Assembly: GCF_001625215.2 (NCBI RefSeq)
Contig: NC_030381.2
Location: forward strand, 56,070,714-56,134,713
Length of the DNA stretch: 64,000 nucleotides
Reading direction: 5' to 3'
Source of the DNA: Daucus carota subsp. sativus
Lineage: Eukaryota > Streptophyta > Magnoliopsida > Apiales > Apiaceae
In this document: positions 1-11,919 of the stretch, one piece after another
Layout: every line of letters starts with the position of its first letter
How positions within the stretch are numbered: the first letter of the stretch is position 1
The notes under the pieces: generated by a model
Databases searched by the model: none
Told to the model about the DNA's origin: nothing
Seen by the model: only the letters and a program-made list of their open reading frames with translations
Program-made: the position numbers and the translations under genes

Positions 1-247
1 TATAGCAAATTTTCCTGAAGAAAGCTATCAGAAGTAATCTAACAATACATATTAAGTATCTGTCTAAAGTTGCAGCAACGAAGATAAAAATCAATAGGCC
101 AATCATATAAAACCAATAGACATTCAGAACAAAAGACTAAAAATTGGATTTTACAGGGTCCCATAGACATGAACTTCATAAAGTTCTGAAACAATACTGA
201 ATTCCAAACCGAAAAACAGAAGTATGTATGTGAATATATATACATAC

Positions 248-3200
248 CCATCTGTCTAGCCGTGCATTAGCCACCGGAGAGATCGGCACATCTACCAAAA
301 GCGGTTTATTTATAAATGTTTCTTTTCCACGCTGTCTCAAAATGCTATCAATGTGCGGAATATCTTCCTCGGAGTGCGAAATATCTTCGCTGGGGAAAGA
401 TCTAAAGAAAAACATAAATTCATGAAGCCTAATTAATTTATATATTAACAAAACAATAACACATTATTCAGACAAAACTAGCTGGTTCATGTACTAATAC
501 TATTGTTGTAAACTTCATTCTTAATATGACAATTGTCATTCATTTTACCCCATTGGTCAACATAGTAGTGATTCTGCTACAAAAGTGAAAACAAGAGGAT
601 AAAATATGGTATGATGGGGCATACATAAATAATAACTTAAAAACTGAGATTGCTTCATTAGAAAGACCAACATAAATTTGATTTTATACACCAAAAATGG
701 GAACTTGGACACTTTTATACATTTGTTCCATAATTAAACTACTCCGAATTTATGAACTTTATATGTGTTATAGCCTGGGAGGGATGTGAGTGTCAAAACA
801 AAAACCTAAACTTCAAGTACCCGGAGCGCCTTGATACACCTTTATACCCCATGACACTTAATTACACATTAACACAAAGTTATATAAAATTATAAATTAT
901 TCTAATTAACTGACGTACCTCTTTAATCGTTTCGCACTCCAGATGTTTGCATCATCGACATTAAACTCTTTCATGATATCTTCAGTTATTTTTGTCTTAA
1001 CCTTGTTCACCAATGTTCGACACGTCAAATTCATTAGACTCTTGATTTGAAGGTGATTTGCTGCCTGTATTACAATATTTGTAACATCAATACAAACTCA
1101 GGATTCCTTATGCTTACGGGATATGTCCGCCAATCGCGTTAATCATATTACAGGTTGCTGGACATCACTTATGAATACAAAATTAGATAAAAACAAAAAG
1201 AATATTACAACATTAATAAGCCAACAATGTTTACAACTAATTAACACCCTGATATCATGAATCTATCCAAAATTATAGAATAAGAAAATGCAAAAGCCAA
1301 AATGGCACATAAAATAATACAAATAAAACACAGTGGATATTTTAAGGAGAAAAAAAAAACAGAAGTAATTATTGCTTTAAAATTAGTAAATAACCTAACC
1401 CCTCCAGAAGAATTAACCCTGCTTGAGATATCAAAACAAGCATGTTGAGTTCGTGCTTGTGAGTTTTGAGCAACAACTCTGTATAAAATACAGATCCTAA
1501 ACTAAATGGTAAACACACATAACTATGAAAACTCAGTTCACATTTATGATCAGAATACAACCAAATCAATGACTGGAGGCGGTAACACAATAGACACCAT
1601 TCATTTTTCCTCACTCTGCCAGGAACAGTGTCTCTTGACTGATTCAGTAGTGTATTGCAGCCTGCAATAAAGTGTGGAGTGTAGCAAGTGTCGTGCACAA
1701 GACGAATCTAATAACTATGAAATAGGCAGAACATCAAGATTCCAACCATAGCTTAAACAAAACTTTTGTATATATACCATATAACTACTTTACAAGAACA
1801 GCAACGAACTAGGACACCCAAAGTTATTAGATACAGGGGAGAAAAATTGCGAGAAACGATATTCACCCAAAAATGTATCAGAGTAACAAAACAAAACAGC
1901 TAAAATGTAAAATATTCTGAAAACAACATATCATTTCAAAACATGGAGAACTTGATAGATGTATTATACACAATGTATTATTATTGTTGATAACTTTTAA
2001 TGATATAATAATTATCAGTCCTACTACTACAATTAGTACCCTCGAAAAGAATTAGATTTCAGGATATGCAGACAAATGCAGACACGGGCATAAAAGTTAA
2101 ATAAACAAGCATATATACACAAAAGGAAACCCAAGATAGAAGAAAAAGAAAGACCTGACTGAGATTGAACAGACCAACGAGGTCAAGTTGTCTGACAAAC
2201 TGAGGATCAAAACTGATCTCAGCTGTGGATGGATCAACATGAATCTTGCAGTAATATATAATCTTCGACCAAATGTTGACTGTAACAGGAGAAAGATGAG
2301 AAGTTGGATTCTCCGCAAGGGTATCTTTGATCTGGTCCTTGAGTAACGCGAACTCATGAGCCACCTCCTCTTCTACTTCAAATAGACCCTTAGCAACACT
2401 TAAGGGCGTCACACATCTCTGCCAAGACAGGAATTTACAAATTGATACATTAGTCTAAAAGTGGATGAAGTTGAGCATATATTGTTTTAAATCAATAAGC
2501 GAATATGCAAAATTGGTTTTATATAGTATTAGTTGTGAAAAAAACTGGTAAAATAGTTTCCTAACGGAGCATCAAGGGAAGATTTTTGTATGTTTGTTCT
2601 ACATAGTTGTAAGCTATCCATACTAAGAATTTGTTCTTCTATCATCATTTGTAATCAATTGAGAAATAGATATACATACCTGACTGGGTGAGTCTTGGTC
2701 ATACATGCGATGTATCAAGTCTTTATGACTATCATACTCACTGATATCAATCCAAGTGATCTTTACTAGTACCACTTTCTCATGATAATTTGATATAAAT
2801 TTCTCACAGACCCCTTCTTTTACGGGATCGAAGCTGATGATGCGTGTGTGATTATGTCCATCAACAGTGAGGGAGATTTCCACATTGAGCTCCGAATGCA
2901 GTGGCACGCCTATCAAGGATCTGGACAACGAAATCAAACCATCATGACCTACAACTCCATTATCAGACTCCTTCATGAAGAGCATGTTCACACAATGATC
3001 TAATTCCAAATCACTGTTACTGGCAGAAACAACTCCACGAACATTCCTCGGAGCAGAGTTGTCCAACAATCTAAGCTCGAGATCGGCCACAGTTGCATTA
3101 GCATAACCCCCCATATGAATAAGGATCTGCCCAGTGCCATCATTCGAAGTAATAAATACAGACTTGACAGAAACCTCGTGCGGTAAAGGCTCCCAGTGCA

Positions 3201-3465
3201 ATTGCTTTTTGCCCTTGTAGGCACCGCAAAACAAGTCAAACTCAATAAATACATGATCAAAAAACGGAAAGCTCGGCCCCCTGACAGTGATCGGAATCAA
3301 GTCCCCATATCTAATACATGGCCTGTGTCTATCAACATCCTCTAATCTATACAGGTACTGAAAACCTTCACTAGAAATCAACTTAATTAAGCCAAGCTGT
3401 TTCTCCGGCTTAATTTCATCTAAGCCTAGGTACACAATGTTGAAAACATCCAGCAACGGAAAACC
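248..3465 (-). CDS. DUF6598-like domain fused to SKP1-like domain, partial gene
   Basis: Four exons fit together in phase: 3465-2680 (262 codons), 2418-2155 (88 codons), 1064-919 and 401-248; the gene continues past the left edge and its first exon is unresolved. Exon 1 starts GFPLLDVFNIVYLGLDEIK and contains GDLIPITVRGPSFPFFDHVF and a late VPLHSELNVEISLTVDG segment. This layout resembles the DUF6598 domain found at the C-terminus of JIP60-type proteins (family recalled, not searched). Exons 2-3 are clearly SKP1-like: LFEVEEEVAHE, SKIIYYCKIHVD, FVRQLDLVGLFNLSQ, then AANHLQIKSLMNLTCR, matching the SKP1 POZ fold and the start of its F-box-binding helices. The usual C-terminal WAFE is absent. 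It is replaced by an acidic exon (SEDISHSEEDIPHIDS) and a tail of unknown origin. SKP1 normally stands alone at about 160 residues as the SCF ubiquitin-ligase adaptor, so the fusion may target an adaptor fold to a new partner. SKP1 part 0.85; DUF6598 part about 0.6. Confidence 0.75.
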
Positions 3466-3469
3466 CTAG

Positions 3470-3625
3470 ACAATAAATAGTATATTAATAAGTGGGAATC
3501 TAAACATCATATTTACAGGGGAGTTTTAGTAAGAGGGGTTTCATAGAGATAGGAAAGAAGGGGAAGCTATCGTTAATGCTGAATGTAAGAGAAAGACATG
3601 ACCCATATTTAACTTTGTGTTTTTT
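3470..3625. other. Intron or upstream region of the SKP1-fusion gene
   Basis: The minus-strand acceptor at 3466-3470 (tctag) shows that another exon lies to the right. No ATG-bearing exon with a matching phase-0 donor was found in this stretch. Confidence 0.4.
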
Positions 3626-4395
3626 AGGGGGGTGTATTGGATTGAGATTTTAATGGATTTTTTGGATTCTTGAAATCCGAGGGTATTCGATTGGGATTTG
3701 AAAATATGCTTCAAAATCTGGAGATATTCGATTGGAATTTGAAAATATGCTTTAAAATCCGGAGGTATTTGATTGGGATTTGGAATATGCTTTAAAATCT
3801 GTAGGTATTCAATTGGGATTCTAAGATATCAATCAAAATATGAGGGTATCCAAATATTGGATAAAACCATGTTGGTCTGTGTTCTCTGGTCAGCTGCCAT
3901 TTACTGGCCTGGTAGGCTGGTAGCTAATGCATTTCTGAGCTTCTAAATTTGCTCTAGGCAATTTCCAGTGCTTGACTAACTTTAGTTATGTGACTTGTTT
4001 TTCTGTGTTTGTGTGTGAGTTAGTGCAATGCAGAGTCTTTTGGTTTTTATCTAACTTAGGTAGTTGGTCCAGGACAGGCAGCAGAACCTCTATCATAACA
4101 AGAGCATTACCTTGTAATTGTCTGTTATCTTTTAATCATTATAAGATCATAACCACGCATCATAACACTAGTACAGACTTGCACTCAAACAGCATAAGTA
4201 TCAGATTGTCTATTATAATAGTAGCTAGCTTATTGTCTATTACAATAAGCATAAGCATTTTATATCATAAACGGTGTTTTTAAGAGACGAATCTATCTTA
4301 CTTTATAATAAAATAATTATATTTAATAATTACATATATGAAAGTCGTGTGTATTTATCAGATTTTTTATTAGTAATGCATTAAAATCCCAATCT
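3626..4395. mobile_element. Degraded MITE with internal short repeats
   Basis: The left end reads ggggggtgtattggattgag and the right end has tgcattaaaatcccaatc. Both match the ends of the complete copy at 42189-42650. The interior holds four diverged tandem units built around gggtattcgattgggattt (about 3679, 3721, 3765 and 3801). The right terminus lacks the final gaatacacccc, so this copy is truncated or carries another insertion between 3890 and 4370. Confidence 0.55.
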
Positions 4396-5056
4396 TTCAA
4401 GATCAAAATATACGAAAAGATTTAAATTGATCTTTTTTTAATCTTTCAAACCCTAAGATCAAAATATACGAAAAGAATCTTTCAAACCCTAATCAAAATA
4501 TACGAAAACAAAGAACGATAGAGTTCAAACCAGCCAGCTTCTTGAGCTTGAAGTTGAGGAAACCATGGAGCTTGAAGAAGAGGAAGTCATCAACGGTGGC
4601 GTGGTGATGCGCGGAGGAGATGAACATACGAAGAACGAATACTATTGGGCTTTTCTTTTAGCGCAGCGCAGCACCAGGAGTTTTGTCTCTACTCTCTACT
4701 ACACAAACAAATATTGGTGCTCCGCCCTTTTCAAAATATGTTTGATTGGAATTTGGGCTTACTATGAGCCTGTTTTCCCCCGCTTTAACCCGGACTAAAG
4801 CTAGGTATGTTTGTATGATAAGTCACAAACCAATTTAAAGTCAGAATTTAAAATCAGAAGTTAATTTGATGTATTTTTAATAATAAATTATTTTTTAAAA
4901 CTTTTTTTTTAAAAAAAATACTCCTAAGACATAAATTACCTATAAATCATTTTTATTATTATTATTGTATTTTTAATAATTCATAAGTTATTAGTAAATT
5001 AAAATTATCCAAACAGAGATTTTAAACTTTCAACTTATCATATAAGTCATGTTAAG
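4396..5056. other. Possible first-exon region of the SKP1-fusion gene
   Basis: At 4497-4630 a CG-richer stretch is open on both strands. The minus strand starts MFISSAHHHATVDDFLFFKL, a plausible N-terminal exon, but no donor phase was settled. The plus strand gives MELEEEEVINGGVV. No family was recognised. The rest is AT-rich with nothing visible. Confidence 0.25.
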
Positions 5057-5832
<776 letters not shown>

Positions 5833-5975
5833 ATATTAAGTCATTAGCCACCTTAAGTCGTCAGCCAAACGGGCTACATGTACTCAATCATGAAATAGTT
5901 TAAAAAATCTATTATATACCTAATAAAGCAACCTTGAGTAATCTATTATCTATTATGTATTATATATATAATATC

Positions 5976-6167
5976 GGTTTTTCTATGGTGTGCCCATGGG
6001 CACACCATAAGCACTAACTCCTATGTGTTTGGTGCATTTTTATTGGTCACCTAATCATAAATAAAGATGCCCCCCCTGCATTTACATCAAGTCCACCAAT
6101 CAAAATCCACCAAAACCATCAATTTTAGTGTATAATGTGTGCCCATGGGCACACACTAGACAAACCC
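5976..6167. mobile_element. Small MITE with palindromic termini
   Basis: A palindromic core, gtgtgcccatgggcacac, occurs near both ends (about 5988-6005 and 6137-6155). It is extended outward by inverted ggttttTctat / ctagacaaaccc sequence. The length of about 190 bp and lack of coding sequence fit a MITE nested in the Helitron. Confidence 0.6.
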
Positions 6168-6789
6168 ATATAATATAATATATATATAATACTGCAACAT
6201 GAGTTTTGATGAGCCAATTAAATCGCGTGAAATTACAATCTTATCCCTTTTCATCCCTTCTGAAATTACAATCTTATCCTTTTTTATCCTTTTTATTATT
6301 TATTTGTTCATCTTATCTTCAACCCTTCCTCTTCCCCTTACCGGTCTCACTGTGCAAAATATGATCAATATCTTAATTTAGTTTTTGTAGCTGTATACCA
6401 AAAGCTGAATTCTTTAGTTTATTTTAGTGAATGAGTCGTGATTATTGTGCCAGCTAAATTACCATGGGACTGGACGTGAGACACGATGTCTACCCCGAGT
6501 TGGTCAGTGTAATATGATGAACAAGGCAAGTTTTGTAATTTTAATATGGTAGTGCATGCAGGCACGTAGACTGCAACTATATTGGCATTCTGTGATCGTA
6601 ATTTTTATTCTTTTTTCTTGAAGAATAAAAATGTAATTGATAATATTGCTTGAATTGGTTCCTTTACAGTCAGGCATTGCATTTGTAATACTGTATGAAA
6701 CAGTACTACAAATGCTGATAAAAAAGTACTAAAAACGCTGATGAAAAGTTGCACAACCGTGTACCGCTTTGTTCTAATTTATTAATGTT

Positions 6790-9056
6790 TGCTTCAAAAA
6801 ATGGTTGATGGAGGAATATCAGGAATGGTATATACCGCAAGACCTCTGTTTGTTTTTATGTTCTCTACATTTTGTCAAGTATATGAACTAAAACTGAACT
6901 ATATTTTCCCTGTGTGGCGGTTTCATCCCAATCTGGTGCTTCCAGTTACCGGCGCACGCACTGATCAGGTGGAGAGAGTGTTAAAATCACATTTTCAAGA
7001 GGCGCAGAAACTGAAGAAGGAGCTTGAACTATTGATTGTTATTCTTCCAGATATAATGGCTCGCTATATGTTATGTAACCATTTGCAATATTTTGATTCT
7101 AATATTTTTTATGGTCCAGTGCTTTTATTGAATGTTTGTGTTGTCTGTCCATGGTTTTGCTTGCAGTCACACTTCTGTGTAATGGTATATGTCTCACTAA
7201 TCGCTGTTTTTGAATATTCATGAAGGCGGTCTAAGGAGAATTTGTGAGACCGGCCTTGGAATAGTTTCACAGTGTTGCTTGACAAAACAAGTCTTCAAGA
7301 TGAGCACGCAATATCTAGCGAATGTGGCTTTAAAGATTAACGTCAAAGTTGGGGGAATAAATACAGTTCTTGTTGATGCTTTATCGAGGCGTATTCCACT
7401 TGTCAGTGACCGCCCTACAATTATTTTTGGTGCCAATGTCACCCATCCTCATCCTGGAAAAGATTCCCGCCCCTCGACTGCAGCAGTATGATATAAAATT
7501 TTATAGAACTGCTTATACATACTTGAGTTAATGTTTGTATGTGTTAATATGATTGCCTCTATTTGACAGGATTATGTGTTTATTATTAATTTATTATCAT
7601 CTATTGTTGCTTAAATTTGATATATAAAATTCAGGTGGTTGCTTCACAAGATTAATTGGCCAGTGATAACAAAGTATGCTGAATTGGTTTGTGCTCAAGC
7701 CCATAGACAAGAGCTATCCAGGATCTGTACAAGAGCTGGCAGGATCCAAATAGATAAACTGTATCAGGGGGAATGATCAAGTATGTTCATCTCCCAACCT
7801 CTTATCTGATTGAATAATACACGATAGTAGACCTATGTGTACTCTTTATGATAATTTTTAAATCAAACTCTTTACAGTATTAGTTTTGTTTCTGTGCTAC
7901 AGAGAACTCCTTATTTCATTCCGCAGATCAACTGGACAGAAACCCCAGAGCATTATATTTTATAGATATTTATTATTACTCAGTATTATAGTGTGCTTGT
8001 ATGGTACTTGTCATTGTCGTGGCCTAATGACGAGCAAACTGCAGGGATGGTGTTAGTGAGGGGGCAGTTCTATCAAGTTCTTCTGTATGAACTTGATGCA
8101 ATTCGCAAGGTGGTATTTTTGTTGCTCTAAAATTTTGGCCCTCTAATTTAATTGTTATCATTATCTGTACTTTTTTTTGTTTGTTTAAATGTGTGACTCA
8201 TGATGTCCAACCTAACATATCTGTCGCATTTTTCATGGCTGAACTTATAAAGCAGGCTTGCACTTCATTAGAGCCAAATTATCAGCCTCCGGTTACATTT
8301 GTTGTGGTTCAGAAACGCCATCATACTAGGTTGTTTGCCAACAATAATCGCGACCATAATTTAGTTGATAGGAGTGGAAATATTTTGCCTGGTATTCCTT
8401 TGTCTTTCCGTGCATCCTAATCTATATTGTTATACACACTGTATCAGTATTAAGAGTGTTTCCCTGCTTGTGAAATAACAGGGACTGTTGTGGATTCCAA
8501 AATCTGTCACCCCACCGAGTTTGATTTCTATCTTTACGGCCATGCTGGCATCCAAGTAAATGATTCATGTTGATTGTTAAGTGGTATGGACAAAATGAGG
8601 GGGGTTTTAAGGACAATTGTTTGATCTAATTATTCCTTTATGCAGCAGGGAACTAGCCGTCCAACACATTATCATGTTCTTTGGGATGAGAACAAGTTCT
8701 CGGCAGATGGATTACAGTCCCTCACTAACAATCTATGTTACACGTAAGTTCACCTATATTACTGTTTGCTCATGAATAACATATTAAAATTAATACATAA
8801 AGTTACTGCATTTTACTGGCTTCATTTTTGTGTCTTGTAGTTAGGCCAAGTGCACAAGATTTGTTTTAATAGGTGAGTAGTAATGTTTACTGGTTAGTCT
8901 GGTTCTATTTTCAAAATTTATATCTGATTGTTGTCAAATTTACTCAACTTGCTGAACGAGTTATAATATTTTTGACAGTTCTCCAGCATATTATGCTCAC
9001 TTGGCAGCATTTCAAGCTCGCTTCTATATAGAACCTGAAACATCTGATAGTGACTA
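6790..9056 (+). pseudogene. AGO1-like: AGO1-like Argonaute, broken PIWI-region copy
   Basis: The exons follow the AGO1 intron layout from the end of the PAZ/MID region through [42 protein letters not shown]...[98 protein letters not shown]; and [19 protein letters not shown] near 9040. It is clearly dead. TAAT is inserted after VVASQD (about 7652), frame is lost again near 7718, an in-frame TAA sits near 7755, the donor after SIIFYR reads AT instead of GT (about 7963), an extra G breaks DGVSEGQFY (about 8063), and the exon at 8840 is decayed. The first catalytic Asp (FGADVTHP in AGO1) is Asn. It lies inside the Helitron with no N-terminal half, so it is a captured fragment, not a locus that died in place. 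Confidence 0.88.
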
Positions 9057-9093
9057 GTGAGTCAATGGCAAGTGGTGCTGTTGGTGGTCGTGG

Positions 9094-10252
9094 ATGATTT
9101 GGTTCCGGTTGTTTATCTTTTGGCGAATTGGATCGCACCTGCTCATGAAGGGTTGGAGCTTGGAACTGGGAATGCGAGTGTTATTAAAGTGCTGGATGAA
9201 ACTTGTGGATGCAATGAAGCTCAGATTAGGAAGCAGTACAAAGTAATGAGAGAAAGTCACTAAGGTCTTTAACACATTTCAGCTCATTGCCAAGGAGATC
9301 CAGTCTGACTTTTGCTATTTGATTTATTATTGAGCTATTTTGACATTGCAGTGATTATTACATAGAAGAAGCAATTTGGAAATGGTTGAAATAGATTATC
9401 ATAATAACATTCTCATTCAAACAAATATTGCTTAATGACAATTTATTATCATCATGTGTAACCACTATTCAATCTTGTTATATAACATCTCTGATATGAA
9501 GCTACTTTTAAATTCCAATAGTACTTAGTCTGAGGTTTCAACTATTGGAGTTACATGCTTATAAGAGCATCTCCAACCCCAAAAACCCTTAGCAAAACGG
9601 TATATGTGGCATCTAGGTGGCATCTAGATGGCACTTATAGATATTATGTAAAAATTGTACCACTCCAACCCTCCACCCCTTAGCAAAAAAATATAGCCAA
9701 CCATGTTTGGTTGGCTATATTTGTCGAACCAAGTGAGCCCTTAGGTATAATTTTACACAAGCAAAATTATAGATAATCCCGTTGGAGCATATACATGTCC
9801 CCTTAGCAAAAAATTTACATAATCCATATAGCCAATCAATATAGCCAACCATTATACATTTTGCCTTTGGAGATGCTCTAACATAATAAGTGCATACTAA
9901 GACTAGTAACGTGTCTCTATAGGCATGTAACTTCTAATTTGCATCTGCTTTCTTAAAAACTGTTAGGAATCTGGCAAAGATAGTCAGGAGAAGAAAAAGA
10001 ACCATATCAAGGTACTCCTTGTTGCTGCAACTGATTTTGAGCCTCTATATATGACCCGCTTACTGCAGGTAGATATGAATTCAGCTGGAGACTGAGAATG
10101 TTATGCTGACTACTCTTCCTTTTAATAATTCGGTTGAATTAATGTGTACAGACAAAATTACGAATTGGTTTGACAGAGCAAACTCTATTGGCTGCTCTGG
10201 GTCATGCTGCTTATTACAGTGAAAAGCAGCTATCTAAATGCAAATCAATAAC
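9094..10252 (+). pseudogene. LIG1-like: DNA ligase 1 fragment, captured
   Basis: Pieces of the N-terminal DNA-binding part of DNA ligase I lie in order with introns: VVYLLANWIAPAHEGLELG and NASVIKVLDETCG (9094-9262), VFNTFQLIAKE (about 9264-9297), ESGKDSQEKKKNHIKVLL... to LYMTRLLQ (9967-10068), and TKLRIGLTEQTLLAALGHAA (10152 on). A stop after MRESH interrupts the first block, and neither the catalytic Lys motif nor the rest of the enzyme is present. The fragment starts about 40 bp after the AGO1 piece, in the same direction, and ends just before the Helitron 3' hairpin. That arrangement points to capture and joining of unrelated host genes. Confidence 0.85.
9564..9879. mobile_element. MITE nested in the Helitron
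   Basis: The terminal inverted repeats are agagcatctccaacc and ttggagatgctct, with subterminal repeats of tatagccaacc and ttggctata. It separates two LIG1 exons, so it inserted into a captured intron. Confidence 0.7.
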
Positions 10253-10299
10253 ACGTTAAGTTAAATCATGCCCGTGCCTCGCATGGGCTATCAAGCTAG

Positions 10300-10820
10300 T
10301 TTAATTCGCTCAAAATACATATTTTTATATATAGAGAGGTCAATATTTATTATATATCTAGAGCAACTTTGAGTAATTTAATTTAAAATGACTAAACTAC
10401 CCTTTGCTCAAAATACATATTTTTATATATGTAGGAGTCATTATTGACTTTTAACACTAACGTATTTATCAGACATTAATGTCTAATCATTAATATACAT
10501 TAAATTACTTCATATCTAAAACTCCAATACATATATGTATAATATATTTATATTTATGATTTAATAATAAATAAATAAATATCCAGTATTATAAAAAGCG
10601 GGAATTAGAAAATCGACGATTAATCAGAATGATTAATAGGATCATTATTCAGAATTACTTTTATTATATATGTGTAAAAATAATAAATATATATAATGAT
10701 TTTTAAAATTTTAAACTATCCCCCACAAATTTTGTAAATTCTAATATTCGGCCTGATTTTTAACCAATTAATCCAATTTTTGTCCAATTAGCCATCGATT
10801 TTAACCGAATTTTGCCAAAT
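10300..10820. other. Helitron-related relic sequence
   Basis: AT-rich. It contains a second, diverged Helitron 5'-end-like block (ttattatatatctagagcaac near 10349) and blocks repeated at 10940-11110 (ttttaaaattttaaact, cacaaattttgt, ccaattaatccaatttt). No coding sequence is seen. Confidence 0.45.
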
Positions 10821-11511
10821 TCTATTATATATCTAATACAATAATAATGAGTAATTTAATTCAAAGAGACTAATCTGCCCTTACTCACTATAAATATTAA
10901 CATGATCATTATTTGGAATTAATTTAATATTATATATATATATAATATATTTAACCATTTTTAAAATTTTAAATTTTCCCCACAAATTTTGTTAATTTTA
11001 ATATTCTACCTGATTTTCGTCTAATTAATCCAATTTTGACCAAATAATCATCGATTTAACTGAATTTTACCAAATCGGTTTAGGAATTCGTCTGATTATC
11101 GATTAATCAGTCAAGCGACCAATTTTTAAAATATTTAATTATTATGATTCAAAAAAATTATATTATATATATAAAAATATTTATAAATATAATATATAAC
11201 TATATGACAAAGACTTTGATTCAGCAAGAATCTCATTTTTTGTATCAAATTTTCAATAATTTTAGGTGGGTGGTAATTTAATTATATAATTAAATTTTAA
11301 ATAGTGTATATTTTTTGTATTTATATTCGAATAAATATCATAATAAAGAGGATATGTGTACATATAGACATCAATATAATATGACTTAAAATATAAATAA
11401 ATATACAATTTAAAATATTTTTGTAATACAAAAAATCTCAATTTAGAAAAAATGAACATATATCAAAAAATAATTTAAAACAGCCCATGCTTGCACGGGT
11501 TAAAAAGCTAG
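10821..11511 (+). mobile_element. Second Helitron-type element or remnant
   Basis: The 3' end matches the large Helitron: hairpin CCCATGC-tt-GCACGGG, then ttaaaaag CTAG (11508-11511) and T. A 5' candidate, TCTATTATATATCTAATACA at 10821, belongs to the same family, but the base before it is T, not A, so the left boundary is uncertain. Confidence 0.5.
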
Positions 11512-11550
11512 TTATACAAATTAGTTTTCGAAGTTATCTGTGCTCTTCTA

Positions 11551-11676
11551 ATGTGGAGTTTGGTTTAGAGCATAAATTATGTATTTACCGGACATAAAAT
11601 TTGTAATGAGTTCATGTGGAGTTTGGTTTAGAGCATAAATTATGTATTTACCGGACATAAAATTTGTAATGAGTTC
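11551..11676. repeat. Perfect 63-bp tandem duplication
   Basis: The block starting atgtggagtttggtttagag occurs at 11551 and again at 11614 with no visible difference. A recent duplication is likely. Confidence 0.9.
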
Positions 11677-11689
11677 ACAGGTTTTGGGA

Positions 11690-11915
11690 CCGTTTGGGTT
11701 AGCTTAAAAAAAGTGATTTCTTGCTTAAAGTAAAGAAGTAGAGTAGAAGTGAGAAGTAAATAAGTTAATAAAGTGTTTGGAAAAGAAGCAGAAGCTGTGA
11801 GAGAGACGCTAGCATTCTCAACTTTTTAAAAGTGCTTCTGCTTATTTACATAAACGAGTCAGGAGAAGCAGAAGACGGAAGCAGCTCTTGCTTTTAGAAA
11901 AAACAAACACCCCCA
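11690..11915. mobile_element. Possible MITE
   Basis: It begins gggaccgtttgggttagct and ends aaaacaaacacccccat, with an internal run of agaagcagaag-type repeats. The outer sequences are only loosely inverted. Confidence 0.35.
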
Positions 11916-11919
11916 TTAT

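Larger units (their letters stand above)
5908..10299 (+). mobile_element. Helitron carrying host gene fragments
   Basis: The 5' end is TCTATTATATACCTAATAAA at 5908, directly after an A (5907). The 3' end is a hairpin, CCCGTGC-ctc-GCATGGG, followed after a short gap by CTAG (10296-10299) and then T (10300). This is the canonical A^TC...CTRR^T structure of Helitrons, which leave no target duplication. The 4392-bp body contains a MITE at 5976, the broken AGO1 copy, the broken LIG1 piece and a MITE at 9564. No Rep/helicase is present, so it is a non-autonomous, gene-capturing element. Confidence 0.75.
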
